A stretch of DNA of 64,000 nucleotides, from assembly GCA_036557705.1 (NCBI GenBank), contig DATBHB010000159.1, positions 1-64,000 on the forward strand. The letters run 5' to 3'. Position numbers and translations under genes: made by a program. This stretch comes from VAZQ01 sp036557705. Its GTDB lineage: Bacteria; Pseudomonadota; Alphaproteobacteria; Rhizobiales; Xanthobacteraceae. Below the pieces are notes generated by a model, which searched no databases, was not told where the DNA came from, and was given only the letters and a program-made list of their open reading frames with translations. Below are positions 1 to 8,435 of the stretch, piece by piece (position 1 is the stretch's first letter; each line of letters begins with the position of its first letter).

Positions 1-134
1 GTTGGATTCTTGCAGGCTGGGTTCTTCTAGCCTTGCAAATGTCCGATATGCGATTAAATTGCCGGCAACGATTCGCGATTAGGTTCGTCGCGAATACGGG
101 ATGGAGTCCCCCCGCAATTGCCGAGAGGCTGATG

Positions 135-166
135 ACTCCTGCCGGGCGCTTGGCGTCGGCAGGAGT
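135..166. other. Stem-loop upstream of the antiporter gene
   Basis: A perfect 10-bp inverted repeat (ACTCCTGCCG at 135-144, CGGCAGGAGT at 157-166) encloses a 12-nt loop. It lies about 110 nt before the antiporter start and has no T-run, so a 5'-leader structure or a terminator of an upstream gene are both possible. Nothing else is recognised in bases 1-276. Confidence 0.4.
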
Positions 167-276
167 GTGTCTTGGCATTCCCGCTGTCCCCAAGCTTGTG
201 CTCTCGTGTGTCGCCGAACGATAGGCGCGGATTTTGCTTGTCGTTTGCTGACTAACGCTCGATTCGGAGGAGAGAT

Positions 277-1500
277 ATGACGGCAGTTTGGGCACTCGCG
301 GCTCTGTGGCTGGGTCTAGCGCTGATTGCGACCCTGCTCTCAGTTTGGTTCCGAGTCTCGACGGCGCTGACTGAAATACTCGTCGGAATCCTGGCCCAAC
401 TGATCATTGGTGGAGCAATCGGCTCGGCCGTGCTGGGGACGGACGAGCCCTGGGTGAAATTCCTTGCCGGCATCGCAGCGATCGTACTCACGTTTCTCGC
501 GGGGGCAGAGCTCGACCCCGTGGTCTTTCGGCTCAAGTGGAAAGAGGCGGCTGCCGTCGGAGTTGCAAGCTTTTTCTTCCCATTTGTCGGGTGTGCCGCA
601 GCTGCTCATTATCTACTGGGATGGGACGTGATGCCGAGCTGGCTGGCGGGGGTCGCCATGTCCACGACCTCGGTTGCGGTCGTCTATGCAGTGATGATTG
701 AGTTCGGCTTCAACACGACCGAATACGGCAAGACCATTCTCGCCGCCTGTTTCGTAACCGACCTCGGGACCGTGCTCGCGCTCGGACTCATATTCGCGCC
801 GTTCACGTTGAAAACGGCGATCTTCATCGCGGTTGGAATCGTGGTTTTTACGATTCTGCCCTGGGTGACACGCCACCTGTTTCGACTGTACGGAGGCCGA
901 CCTTCCGAGTTTGAGACCAAGTTTCTGCTGCTTGGCCTCCTCGGCATGGGGGCGCTCGCCGCCTGGGCCGACAGCGAAGCTGTTCTCCCGGCCTATCTCA
1001 TCGGGATGGTGCTGGCAGGAACGGTCGGCAAGGATCACGCGCTCCTTCGACGGCTGCGCACCATGACGTTCGGACTCCTGACGCCCTTCTATTTCATCCG
1101 CGCCGGCTCCTTCGTGTCCGTACCGGCCCTGATCGCGGCGCCGGCCGCTTTCATTATCTTCCTGGTCGTGAAGGTTGTTAGCAAGACGATAGGTGTTTAT
1201 CCGGTCGCGAAGCGCTTCGGCTCGCCTCACAAAAACGCCATGTACACAACGCTCCTGATGTCCACGGGACTAACCTTCGGCACCATCTCATCGCTATTCG
1301 GCTTATCGCATGGGATCATCGATCAGGGCCAGTACTCGGCCCTCGTGGCGGCCGTCATTGGAAGTGCCGTTATCCCGACCGTGATTGCCAACGCCTTCTA
1401 CCTGCCGCACCACCTGATGCCGCAGCCCGGCTCGGAAAAGGCCACAGCCGAACCACAGATGGTGACGCCGCTTCGTAAGGTTGCCCAAGCAGCCGACTGA
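277..1500 (+). CDS. Cation/proton antiporter (CPA2-like)
   Basis: This 407-residue protein is almost entirely hydrophobic, with about 11-13 predicted membrane segments, and resembles the membrane domain of the CPA2/KefB-type sodium or potassium/proton exchangers. There is no C-terminal TrkA-N or other regulatory domain, so it is the short form; the tail after about residue 385 is hydrophilic. The function inferred is exchange of Na+ or K+ for protons across the inner membrane. A strong Shine-Dalgarno (GGAGGAGA at 266-273) fixes the ATG. Two universal stress protein genes follow closely on the same strand (first gap 13 nt), suggesting one stress or pH/ion-homeostasis operon. The transported ion cannot be told from sequence. 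Confidence 0.85.
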   Translation: MTAVWALAALWLGLALIATLLSVWFRVSTALTEILVGILAQLIIGGAIGSAVLGTDEPWVKFLAGIAAIVLTFLAGAELDPVVFRLKWKEAAAVGVASFFFPFVGCAAAAHYLLGWDVMPSWLAGVAMSTTSVAVVYAVMIEFGFNTTEYGKTILAACFVTDLGTVLALGLIFAPFTLKTAIFIAVGIVVFTILPWVTRHLFRLYGGRPSEFETKFLLLGLLGMGALAAWADSEAVLPAYLIGMVLAGTVGKDHALLRRLRTMTFGLLTPFYFIRAGSFVSVPALIAAPAAFIIFLVVKVVSKTIGVYPVAKRFGSPHKNAMYTTLLMSTGLTFGTISSLFGLSHGIIDQGQYSALVAAVIGSAVIPTVIANAFYLPHHLMPQPGSEKATAEPQMVTPLRKVAQAAD

Positions 1501-1513
1501 GGCGGAGGAAGCG

Positions 1514-1933
1514 ATGTTCACGAAAATCCTGTGCGCCAATGACGGCTCGGAACGCGCATTTCGGGCTCTCGATCTGGCGATGACACTCGCCAAGGAAAAC
1601 AACTCGGAACTGCACATGGTGTCGGTCGAGGAAATCGACCACATGCCGGAATTCATCGAAGAAATAAGAGAGGAGACGGGCACCGCGGCCCGACGTTTCC
1701 ATACGGTCCTCCAGCGCGCCCGTACGATGGCCGAGGAGACTCGCCTCAAGCTCCACACGCACGTGCTTGCGGGACATCCAGTACGCGACATTGTTGAGCT
1801 TGCGACCGAGCTTAAGGCTGATCTCCTTGTCATCGGGTCAGCCGGCCACTCGGAGTTCTACGAGCGGATGCTCGGCAGCCGCGCCGACCGGCTGGTCCAC
1901 ATGGCTCCCTGCCCGGTTCTGGTCGTGCGCTAG
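1514..1933 (+). CDS. Universal stress protein (UspA family), copy 1
   Basis: This 139-residue single Usp domain starts MFTKILCANDGSE, with the family's beta1-strand and Asp. Near the C-terminus is the nucleotide-binding signature GSAGHSEFYERMLGS, followed by the typical ending CPVLVVR. That glycine-rich motif predicts the ATP-binding class. The ATG at 1514 is preferred to an upstream in-frame ATG inside the antiporter gene because it has GGCGGAGGAA just before it. It lies downstream of the antiporter and upstream of a second Usp gene, so it is probably co-expressed under stress. The exact role is unknown, as for most Usp proteins. Confidence 0.88.
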   Translation: MFTKILCANDGSERAFRALDLAMTLAKENNSELHMVSVEEIDHMPEFIEEIREETGTAARRFHTVLQRARTMAEETRLKLHTHVLAGHPVRDIVELATELKADLLVIGSAGHSEFYERMLGSRADRLVHMAPCPVLVVR

Positions 1934-1991
1934 GCTCGTTGACGCATTTGGCGTTTCGCATCAGATTCGGCGTGGGGGAGAAGGACGCCGG

Positions 1992-2408
1992 ATGTTTCGT
2001 AAAATCCTCCATGCCAATGACGGCTCCGAGCACGCGTTCGAAGCTTTCGCAATGGCTCTGCGCATCGCAAAAAAAGACAAAGCGGAACTGCATATGGTCT
2101 CGGTTGCAGAGACGGGCCATATGCCCAAGTTGATCGGTCAGCCGCACGAGCCGACGCAAACGCCAGCCGCTCGGTTCGAGAACGTCCTGAAACGCGCCCG
2201 CAGCATGGCCGGGGACAGCGACAAACTTCACACTCACGTTCTCAGCGGCCACCCGGTCCACGATATCGTGAAGCTTGCAACAGAGCTCAAGGTCGATCTC
2301 ATCGTGGTCGGCTCAAGTGGCCATTCCAGCTTGTATGATCGCATGATCGGCAGCCGCGCCCAGAAGATTCTCCATCACGCGCCCTGCCCGGTGCTCGTTG
2401 TCAAATAG
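1992..2408 (+). CDS. Universal stress protein (UspA family), copy 2
   Basis: This 138-residue Usp domain (MFRKILHANDGSEHAF...) is a clear paralogue of the preceding gene, with the same layout and the ATP-binding signature GSSGHSSLYDRMIGS before CPVLVVK. The ATG at 1992 follows a GGGGGAGAAGGA ribosome site. The 58-nt gap from copy 1 and the high similarity suggest tandem duplication. Its 3' end overlaps by 8 bp the truncated end of the oppositely oriented integrase relic, so it lies exactly on the edge of the decayed integration site. Confidence 0.87.
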   Translation: MFRKILHANDGSEHAFEAFAMALRIAKKDKAELHMVSVAETGHMPKLIGQPHEPTQTPAARFENVLKRARSMAGDSDKLHTHVLSGHPVHDIVKLATELKVDLIVVGSSGHSSLYDRMIGSRAQKILHHAPCPVLVVK

Positions 2409-2781
2409 AATCGCCACGTTTGATTGCATGCTTGGCCTCCTGGATTAGGTCGCGGTAGTTGTCATACTCGATTTCGTGCTTGCCTTCGTGGCGCGCGACC
2501 CACCAGGAATACCATTCGCCCGCGAGCGAGCGCGCCTCACGCGGCGTAAGTGATCTCCCTGTGCCGTCGCGCTTGGCACGGATTGCCGCCACGCGGCCCT
2601 CGTGCTCGGCAAGCCATTCGTTGAATTGCTGCTTGGCTTCGTGGGCAGGTGTTCCTGCTGGGCGGAAAAACTTCGCCTCAAGGCGCGTGCCGTATAGCCG
2701 TTTGTATTCGTCGCCAACGCCATGTGGAATTCGCTTCCGCGCCGAGTAAGACCCGGTGCGACTGCGATTGAGACCAACCAT
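2401..2781 (-). pseudogene. Integrase N-terminal fragment
   Basis: The 126 residues begin MVGLNRSRTGSYSARKRIP and continue with a helical segment containing WYSWWVARHE. This matches the N-terminal, arm-binding part of rhizobial tRNA-targeting tyrosine recombinases. The family normally runs to about 400-700 residues with a C-terminal catalytic domain carrying R-H-R-Y; none of that is here. The reading frame ends at the 3' end of the Usp gene, so the gene was cut by a rearrangement. Its start lies 113 bp from the CCA end of the tRNA-Pro fragment, the usual position of an integrase beside its attachment site. Confidence 0.72.
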
Positions 2782-2893
2782 CCTGATGACGTGTTTGTGT
2801 ACGCGCCTGTGTACGCGCCTGTGTACGCGGCCCTGTGCCGGTTCGCCTTGTTGAGCAAGGACTTGTGGCTTATCAATGGCTTTGACGGTGGGC

Positions 2894-2946
2894 TGGTCGG
2901 AGTGGCAGGATTTGAACCTGCGACCCCCTCGTCCCGAACGAGGTGC
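2894..2946 (-). other. 3' fragment of tRNA-Pro (CGG), attachment-site half
   Basis: Read on the minus strand, the segment gives the anticodon arm (loop UUCGGGA, anticodon CGG), variable region, T arm with TTCAAAT, and an acceptor 3' strand CACTCCG followed by A and an encoded CCA. The D arm and 5' acceptor strand are absent: homology stops abruptly at 2946. This is the duplicated 3' piece left when an element integrates in the 3' half of a tRNA gene. By orientation the element lies to the right (higher coordinates) and the intact tRNA-Pro would be at its far end, outside this window or lost. Confidence 0.78.
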
Positions 2947-3011
2947 TTTGCTTTCACTGCAAGCGGCCAGAGGGGACGTCGAATACCTCCTCGCTTAAGC
3001 ACCCAAAAGAC

Positions 3012-3140
3012 CTGGATCATTCCCGAGGCCAGGTAGTTTTCGATGCCCTCGGCCGAGGTTGGCGCGGAGGTCTTCAGAAACTGAGCCTTGAGCTGCTGGC
3101 CGTGGGTGCGGTCCGCAGTGATCCACTCGGCCGCCGGAGA
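3012..3140 (-). pseudogene. RecD-like helicase N-terminal fragment
   Basis: A 43-residue stretch on the minus strand contains AEWITADRTHGQQLKAQ and then SAEGIENYLASGMI. It resembles the N-terminal OB-like and helix-hairpin part of RecD2-type ATP-dependent DNA helicases (family pattern G-W-x-x-D-x-x-x-G-x-Q-x-K-A followed by T-x-x-G-I-x-x-Y-L-x-S-G-x-I). Homology ends just where the invariant GIGP motif should follow, and no helicase motif is present. Together with the adjacent tRNA half it marks a scarred junction. The identification rests on a short match. The rest of 2947-3372 shows nothing recognisable. Confidence 0.45.
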
Positions 3141-3372
3141 TCGTATCGGCATGCCTGACCTCACCAGCTGTGCTGGTTCGTAGTCTGGGTGCGATAGTCC
3201 CTCAGATCGGCTGGACGAAAGGACTGGACTTCCAGCGCGGTTGGAGCGTCAGTATTGCCATGCCGATAGGGCCCAGTGGCCCCTTCTGGATCCCTGCCCC
3301 GCTGGCGATGTCGCCGTTGCGGGGCGTCGGTGGTGACGGCGCAGGTGTCGTCACAACAGAAAGGGATCCAAA

Positions 3373-3723
3373 ATGTTGCACAGCAAAACTCGCAAGAAAC
3401 CCAAGCTTGCGCGCTCCAAGAGCGGCGCGAAAAAGCCGGTGAGAAAGGAGAGCACTCGCCCGCGCGCAGCCCGCGGCAGGACCAAGCAGGAGGCGCTCCT
3501 CGCGCTGCTCAGTCAACCCGCAGGCACAACAATCAACGCCATGATGAGGGCGACGGGCTGGCAGCCGCATTCGATTCGCGGCTTTCTCGCTGGCGTGGTC
3601 AATAGGCGCCTTAAGTTGAAGCTCAGTTCGGCAAAGGTAGATGGAGTTCGAGTTTATCGAATTACGAACGGCGGACCCCGAGAACCAGCGCCGCGCCAAC
3701 TCGGTCAGCAGCAGTCGCGCTGA
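3373..3723 (+). CDS. DUF3489 domain protein
   Basis: This 116-residue protein has a very basic Lys/Arg-rich N-terminus (about residues 1-40) followed by a small helical domain with SQPAGTTINAMMRATGWQPHSIRGFLAG. That motif is typical of the DUF3489 family, which resembles a winged-helix DNA-binding fold. In Hyphomicrobiales such genes are often found directly upstream of a DUF2924 gene and a large serine recombinase, and that order is seen here (5-nt gap to the next gene). It may be a DNA-binding accessory or regulator of the recombinase, but its function is not established. Confidence 0.75.
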   Translation: MLHSKTRKKPKLARSKSGAKKPVRKESTRPRAARGRTKQEALLALLSQPAGTTINAMMRATGWQPHSIRGFLAGVVNRRLKLKLSSAKVDGVRVYRITNGGPREPAPRQLGQQQSR

Positions 3724-3728
3724 GCCCC

Positions 3729-4217
3729 ATGGCACGCGTCAAGATCGGTCCTGCGGCACCGAACCGAAAAATCTTCGATATCGAGATCGCGCAACTGCGT
3801 GATCTCGATATGGGGGTGCTTCGCAAGCGGTGGCATGTGGTATTCGGGCGGCAAGCACCCCCTCACCTACCCCGCCATCTCCTGTTTCGCGTTCTGGCCT
3901 ATCGCCTGCAGGCCGATCGATTGGGCGATCTGGACCGCGAGAGCCGGCGGCTGCTCGACTCCGCGGAATCACCGGAGAAGGCAGCACAGCGCGCTGTGGA
4001 TTTTGGGCGACGTAGCGCCGAGCTGAGGCCGGGCACTGTGCTGGGCCGCGAATGGAACGGGCACATGCATCGCGTCGCGGTGCTCGCTGGCGGCTTTGCC
4101 TGGAACGGGAAGACTTATCCGAGCCTGTCAAAAGTCGCCTTCGCCATTACCGGCACCCGCTGGAACGGACCGCGGTTCTTTGGCCTGCGGGAAAAAACGA
4201 CGATGGAGGCCCGTTAA
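3729..4217 (+). CDS. DUF2924 domain protein
   Basis: This 162-residue protein has an N-terminal helix (IAQLRDLDMGVLRKRWHVVFG), then HLPRHLLFRVLAYRLQA, and a C-terminal part with GTVLGREWNGHMHRVAVL, FAWNGKTYPSLSKVAFAITG and WNGPRFFGL. These are the hallmarks of DUF2924, a family of unknown function that accompanies large serine recombinases. The last base of its TAA stop is the first base of the recombinase ATG, which implies translational coupling. The W-N-G repeats in the C-terminal half resemble a DNA-binding recombinase-associated domain (RAMA-like), so a role in DNA recognition is plausible but inferred. Confidence 0.78.
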   Translation: MARVKIGPAAPNRKIFDIEIAQLRDLDMGVLRKRWHVVFGRQAPPHLPRHLLFRVLAYRLQADRLGDLDRESRRLLDSAESPEKAAQRAVDFGRRSAELRPGTVLGREWNGHMHRVAVLAGGFAWNGKTYPSLSKVAFAITGTRWNGPRFFGLREKTTMEAR

Positions 4218-5806
4218 TGAGCGTCCGGCCCCCCAAATCGGTTCGCTGCGCCGTCTATACCCGGGTCTCGACGGACCAAGGGCTCGAACAGGACTTCAAC
4301 TCGCTCGATGCCCAATACGACGCTTCACAAGCGTATATCCGCAGTCAGGCGCACACCGGATGGACGCTACTACGGGGCAAGTACGACGACGGGGGCTTCT
4401 CCGGCGGCAATACCGAGCGGCCGGCGCTGCAGCGGCTATTGCAGGACGTGCGGGCCGGCAAGGTCGACGTAATCGTCGTCTACAAGGTGGACCGCCTCAC
4501 CCGCTCCTTGGCGGATTTCGCCAAGCTCGTCGAATTGTTCGACCAGCACAGCGTTTCCTTCGTCTCGGTCACCCAACAATTCAACACCACGACATCCATG
4601 GGACGATTGACGCTAAACGTGCTGCTCTCTTTCGCCCAGTTCGAGCGCGAGGTCACCTCCGAACGCATCCGGGACAAAATCGCCGCCTCCAAGCGCAAGG
4701 GCCTGTGGGTGGGCGGCATGGCGCCGCTCGGCTACGACTCGAAGGACCGTAAGATTACCGTCAACGAGGCCGAGGCGGAGCGGGTTCGGACCATATTCCG
4801 GAGCTATCTCAAGCTCGGCAGCCTCAATCTGCTCATGGCCGAACTGCGCCAGCGGGGTGTTGTCACGAAGGTCCGCGCGTTGAAGACCGGCGAGACGGTT
4901 GGTGGCATTCCGTTTACGCGCGGACCGCTCGCGCACCTCCTACGCAATCGTTTCTACATCGGCGAAGTGGCCTTCAAGGGCGAAATCCTCAAAGGCGAAC
5001 AGCCCGCCATTCTGGACAAGGACTTGTTCGACGCCGTGCAAGCCAAGCTCAGCGAACAGGCAACGAATCGCAAAGCCACGCGCATGAATTCCGAGGCATT
5101 GCTGGCCGGCCGCATCTTCGACGATCGCGGCAACCGGATGAGTCCGACCCACGCTCGAAAGAAAGGGATCAAGTACCGATACTACCTTTCGTCAACGCTC
5201 CTGCATGGAGATGCCGAGCACGCCGGCTCAATACAGCGGGTACCGGCAGCCGAGATCGAGCATCTGGTTCTCGGCACAATCCGAGACCGCCTTAACCTAT
5301 CGGGGCCAATCGACGACCGAAGCCTCATCGACACCCACGTCGCGCGTGTCGAGGTTCAGAAGGAGCAGTTGATTGTCGAATTGACTGCCGTGACTGAGTC
5401 AAGTCGAGAGCAGCCCAAAAACGATGGCACTCTTCGTATCTCATGGGAGAAGACGACGTCCAAGCGACGCCGTGAGCTTCTCTTGCCTCAATGCACCCCG
5501 CCCGAAACCGCTCGTCCAATACGTGCGGAGACCCGAGCGACGTTGGTCGCATCGATTGCCCGGGGACGCCGCTGGCTTGATGAACTCATCACCGACCCGA
5601 CAGCAAACACCGAATGTATCGCGGCGCGAGAGCGGTGCAGTGTTCGCAGAGTAAACATGATTATATCGCTCGCCTTTCTCGCACCTGACCTCGTGAAAGC
5701 CGCCATCGAAGGACGGCTTCCTCACGGAATGGGCATGGCTCGTCTCTGCGACATGCCTGCCGAATGGTCACGCCAGTACCAGATCCTCGGCCTTCCAGCG
5801 CAATAG
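4217..5806 (+). CDS. Large serine recombinase
   Basis: This 529-residue serine integrase/resolvase catalyses site-specific DNA cleavage and rejoining. Residues 8-155 form the resolvase domain: AVYTRVSTDQG holds the nucleophilic Ser18, followed by VVYKVDRLTRSLADF and the FAQFERE helix. The recombinase domain (about 165-290) contains GYDSKDRKI and FYIGEVAFKGE. A Zn-ribbon-like segment (GNRMSPTHARKKGIKYRYY) and a C-terminal helical region follow. The ATG at 4217 overlaps the stop of the DUF2924 gene; a longer in-frame start inside that gene is unlikely. All core motifs appear intact, so the enzyme could be active. It probably mobilises, or mobilised, this small module. Bases 5807-6004 after it show nothing recognisable. 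Confidence 0.9.
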   Translation: MSVRPPKSVRCAVYTRVSTDQGLEQDFNSLDAQYDASQAYIRSQAHTGWTLLRGKYDDGGFSGGNTERPALQRLLQDVRAGKVDVIVVYKVDRLTRSLADFAKLVELFDQHSVSFVSVTQQFNTTTSMGRLTLNVLLSFAQFEREVTSERIRDKIAASKRKGLWVGGMAPLGYDSKDRKITVNEAEAERVRTIFRSYLKLGSLNLLMAELRQRGVVTKVRALKTGETVGGIPFTRGPLAHLLRNRFYIGEVAFKGEILKGEQPAILDKDLFDAVQAKLSEQATNRKATRMNSEALLAGRIFDDRGNRMSPTHARKKGIKYRYYLSSTLLHGDAEHAGSIQRVPAAEIEHLVLGTIRDRLNLSGPIDDRSLIDTHVARVEVQKEQLIVELTAVTESSREQPKNDGTLRISWEKTTSKRRRELLLPQCTPPETARPIRAETRATLVASIARGRRWLDELITDPTANTECIAARERCSVRRVNMIISLAFLAPDLVKAAIEGRLPHGMGMARLCDMPAEWSRQYQILGLPAQ

Positions 5807-6004
5807 CTCCTCACTCGAACCGAGTCTCTGTCCGACGCGCTCTCCGTCGCCGGGAAACGGGATTTCGCGGCCAGAGACCAAAGCCTGCAAGCGGCGCTCA
5901 AATATCAACTGCGCCGTCGGCGGAGACAACTCGCCTGCGCGCAAGCCCGCCAATTCGGCGCAATTCGCGGCGTCTCAGGAAATCTCCGCGATCGCGGGAC
6001 TGCG

Positions 6005-6080
6005 TGGTGGGCCCGGGAGGACTCGAACCTCCAACCAGACCGTTATGAGCGGCCGGCTCTAACCTTTGAGCTACGGGCCC
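6005..6080 (-). tRNA. tRNA with CAT anticodon (Ile2 or elongator Met)
   Basis: The minus strand folds as a complete 76-nt cloverleaf: acceptor GGGCCCG/CGGGCCC, D stem GCTC/GAGC, anticodon stem GGCCG/CGGTC with loop CTCATAA, T stem GGAGG/CCTCC with TTCGAGT, discriminator A and an encoded CCA. The anticodon is CAT. The GGGCCC acceptor and the loop resemble the lysidine-modified tRNA-Ile2 of proteobacteria, but elongator tRNA-Met cannot be excluded by eye. Initiator tRNA is excluded because the first base pair is G-C and the three G-C pairs of the initiator anticodon stem are absent. Confidence 0.88.
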
Positions 6081-6312
6081 GCGCCTGAAACGAGGGCGCC
6101 GTCCCATACAACGAGACGCAGGCGGCCACAATCCGCGGTTGGCTGATGACGCATGGTCGCCGGCGGCTTCGTCCGACGTGCTGCCTCGATATTTCTGCGC
6201 TTGGAGATTCACGGGGATTCACGACTCTGATATGTATGCCGAATCAGTTTCGCGGCGGAGTTGCATAAGCACCGGCAGGCCCCCGGCCGTGGTGACGTTC
6301 TGAAAAAACTTG

Positions 6313-6396
6313 CGTCATGGGCAGGCTTGTCCCGGCCATCCACGCCCTACCGAGGGCGCGAAGGCGTGGATGCCCGGGAGGAGCCCGCGCCTGACG
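6313..6396. repeat. Intergenic long imperfect inverted repeat
   Basis: The two arms (6313-6346 and 6363-6396) are imperfectly complementary and share the cores CCATCCACGCC and GGCGTGGATGCCCGGGA. They form a cruciform or hairpin of about 33 bp. The CATCCACG/GTCCCGGCC wording is typical of dispersed palindromic repeats in Bradyrhizobium-type genomes. It lies in the leader of the next gene. Confidence 0.55.
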
Positions 6397-6425
6397 GTGG
6401 AGTTCGGGACAAGACGGGACTCGAA

Positions 6426-7475
6426 ATGCTTCCTGCCCTTCGTTTCATGCTCGGGGCGGCGCTTGCCAGCCTGCTGTTGATCATCACCATGTTCGGGCTT
6501 GCTGCGACTGTGCGGCTTGCCCAGCAGGCGAAGGTCTCGCCACTCAAACCGGCTCGTGCGCTCGCCTATGCGAGCCCGGCGGGCCGGAGCGAATTCGAGT
6601 ACGACGATCGCGCACGCCATTTTGGCGCCGCCGCGGACAGCGTCCCGCTGAGCGGTGGCGAATGGCTTTTGGGGGCAGCGGCCCCGAAAGCGGCGGAACA
6701 GCCGCAGGAACACGCGCAGTCAGATGGGCCACCAAACGAGCCGGTCACATCGATAATCCCCCCGGAAGAGGGCGTCGAAGACACCCGGCCGCAAGAGGAG
6801 CCAGGCGAGGGGACCGCCTCGATCACCGTCGCGGACGAGGACCGGTCAGCATCAGCATCTGCCGGTGGGGAAGCAGCAGCGGAAGCCGAACGGACGGCCC
6901 CCGTCCGCAGTGCGATCGAACCGAATCCGACAGCCGAGGCCGACGGGACGGCTGACGCCGCCGAAATCCATGAGCCGCTTAGCGGAGGCCCCCCCATAGG
7001 GGTCGAGCCGGAGGCGCCGCCGTCCCCCGGTTCGACGGCGGAAGCCCAGAGGGAGGTTGCCGCACCAACGACGGCATCGCCGCAAGTCGAGCCGCCCGAG
7101 GATGCCGGCGGCGTGATCAGGCCCAACCAGATCGCATCCGCCGAAAGCGCCGTTCGCGCGAAGCGGGCCGAGCCTCACGGCGCTCGCGTGCAAAGGCCGG
7201 CACCGAAATCCAAAACGGCCGCGCATCCTGTTAAGGTCAGGAAGACGATTGCAAAGCCCAAGGCGCCGCCCGCCGCGAGCGCATTCGTGGCGGGGATCGG
7301 CTTTCCGCCGTCGCAAAACTGGAGCAGCGCTGGAAACTTCGCTACCCGGCCGGCGACCAAACCCGCCCCCTCGCGACTGTGCGGCCTTGGATCGGCGCCC
7401 TGTCCTCGGCCGTTGCTCCAGAATTCCGGTTCACGGCAAACGAATCTCAGGATCTCGCCCAAGCGGCGGCCGTAG
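6426..7475 (+). CDS. Proline/alanine-rich membrane-anchored protein
   Basis: The predicted 349-residue protein starts MLPALRFMLGAALASLLLIITMFGLAATVRLA, a signal anchor (about residues 8-28). It continues with a short conserved-looking segment (LKPARALAYA) and then a long acidic, Pro/Ala/Glu-rich low-complexity region that becomes basic near 270-300. Proteins with this N-terminus and a disordered Ala-Pro tail occur widely in Hyphomicrobiales without known function. An in-frame upstream start at 6261 would read through the palindromic repeat, so the ATG at 6426 is preferred. It ends one base before the stop of the convergent amidohydrolase gene. A periplasmic linker or peptidoglycan-spanning role is a guess. 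Confidence 0.6.
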   Translation: MLPALRFMLGAALASLLLIITMFGLAATVRLAQQAKVSPLKPARALAYASPAGRSEFEYDDRARHFGAAADSVPLSGGEWLLGAAAPKAAEQPQEHAQSDGPPNEPVTSIIPPEEGVEDTRPQEEPGEGTASITVADEDRSASASAGGEAAAEAERTAPVRSAIEPNPTAEADGTADAAEIHEPLSGGPPIGVEPEAPPSPGSTAEAQREVAAPTTASPQVEPPEDAGGVIRPNQIASAESAVRAKRAEPHGARVQRPAPKSKTAAHPVKVRKTIAKPKAPPAASAFVAGIGFPPSQNWSSAGNFATRPATKPAPSRLCGLGSAPCPRPLLQNSGSRQTNLRISPKRRP

Positions 7476-8435
7476 TCACATCCGCAACAGCCTCTTGGCA
7501 TTCCCGCTGAGGATCTTGATCTTGTCCTCTTCGCATAGCGGCATGTTGTCCACCCACTTGGTCGCCAGCCCGTTTTGCACGAACGGCCAATCCACGGCGA
7601 ACATGAGGCGGTCGATCCCCATCTCCTGGACGCAGCACAACAGCGCAGGGTTGGAAAAATTGCCGCTGGTCGTAAGGTAAAACCGACCACAGAAGACGTC
7701 GCGGAAGCTGATTGCCTTCTGCCCAGGCCGGCTGAGCGCCTGATCGATACGCCAGACCAGAAACGGCAGCGTCTCGCCGAGATGGCCAATGATGATCTTG
7801 AGGTCGGGATAGGCATCGAATACCCCGCTGAGCACCATCCTGATCGCCTGGGTCGCGGTCTCGACCGTAAACCCCCAGGCCGCCCTGATTACCATGGGAT
7901 AATCCTTGAGGTACTCCTTGTAATAGGCGTCCATGACCGCGGGATGCGGAAGCGACGGATGCAGATAGATCGGCACGTCGAGCTTCTGGGCGCGCTCGAA
8001 GATCGGCCAGAATTTCTTGTCGTCGATGAACTGGCCGTTGGTTAGCCCGTGGATCATCGCACCTTTGAATCCATGCCGGGTAACGACGCGCTCAAGCTCG
8101 TTTGCGGCTCCGGCGGGGTCGCAGGTGGCGAGCGCCCCGAAGGCAGCAAAGCGGTCCGGCTTGGTCTTGACGAAGGCGGCGAGCCGATCGTTGACGCGCG
8201 CGACGATCGCGGATGCATCAGCACCCTTGAGCTGCTGCCCTGACGGCGCTCCATGCGATAGCACCTGCACGTCCACGCCGGCTTCGTCCATTTCCTTGAG
8301 GCGTAGTGTCCCCAGATCGAACAGCCGTTCGGCAATTTTCGGATTGCGCTCGATCTCCTGCGCGTGCGCTGCGAGCTCCTGGTCCCAGTAATGCTCCTCC
8401 AGCCCAATTACCGGACATTTCGGCTTTGGCAGCAT
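7476..8435 (-). CDS. Amidohydrolase-2 family enzyme (decarboxylase-like)
   Basis: This 319-residue TIM-barrel protein belongs to the ACMSD/gamma-resorcylate decarboxylase branch of the amidohydrolase superfamily. Visible landmarks are the N-terminal LEEHYWD strand, HPSLPHP (metal His), IIGHLGE (second His) and FAVDWPF (catalytic Asp) near the C-terminus. Related enzymes decarboxylate aromatic acids such as gamma-resorcylate, 5-carboxyvanillate or 2,3-dihydroxybenzoate without oxidation, using a divalent metal. The ATG is preceded by AGAGGGGACG. The substrate cannot be predicted, but nearby aromatic-type genes (VOC dioxygenase-like, tricarboxylate receptors) suit a catabolic lifestyle. Confidence 0.82.
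   Translation of the reverse strand: MLPKPKCPVIGLEEHYWDQELAAHAQEIERNPKIAERLFDLGTLRLKEMDEAGVDVQVLSHGAPSGQQLKGADASAIVARVNDRLAAFVKTKPDRFAAFGALATCDPAGAANELERVVTRHGFKGAMIHGLTNGQFIDDKKFWPIFERAQKLDVPIYLHPSLPHPAVMDAYYKEYLKDYPMVIRAAWGFTVETATQAIRMVLSGVFDAYPDLKIIIGHLGETLPFLVWRIDQALSRPGQKAISFRDVFCGRFYLTTSGNFSNPALLCCVQEMGIDRLMFAVDWPFVQNGLATKWVDNMPLCEEDKIKILSGNAKRLLRM

Noticed and set aside
2722..3036. Plus-strand frame with GVAGFEPATPSSRTRC
   Set aside because: This is the well-known spurious translation of the antisense strand of tRNA-Pro; the tRNA fragment explains it.
5764..6048. Plus-strand frame ending VVGPGGLEPPTRPL
   Set aside because: The end is the antisense translation of the CAT tRNA, and the rest overlaps the recombinase 3' end without any family resemblance.
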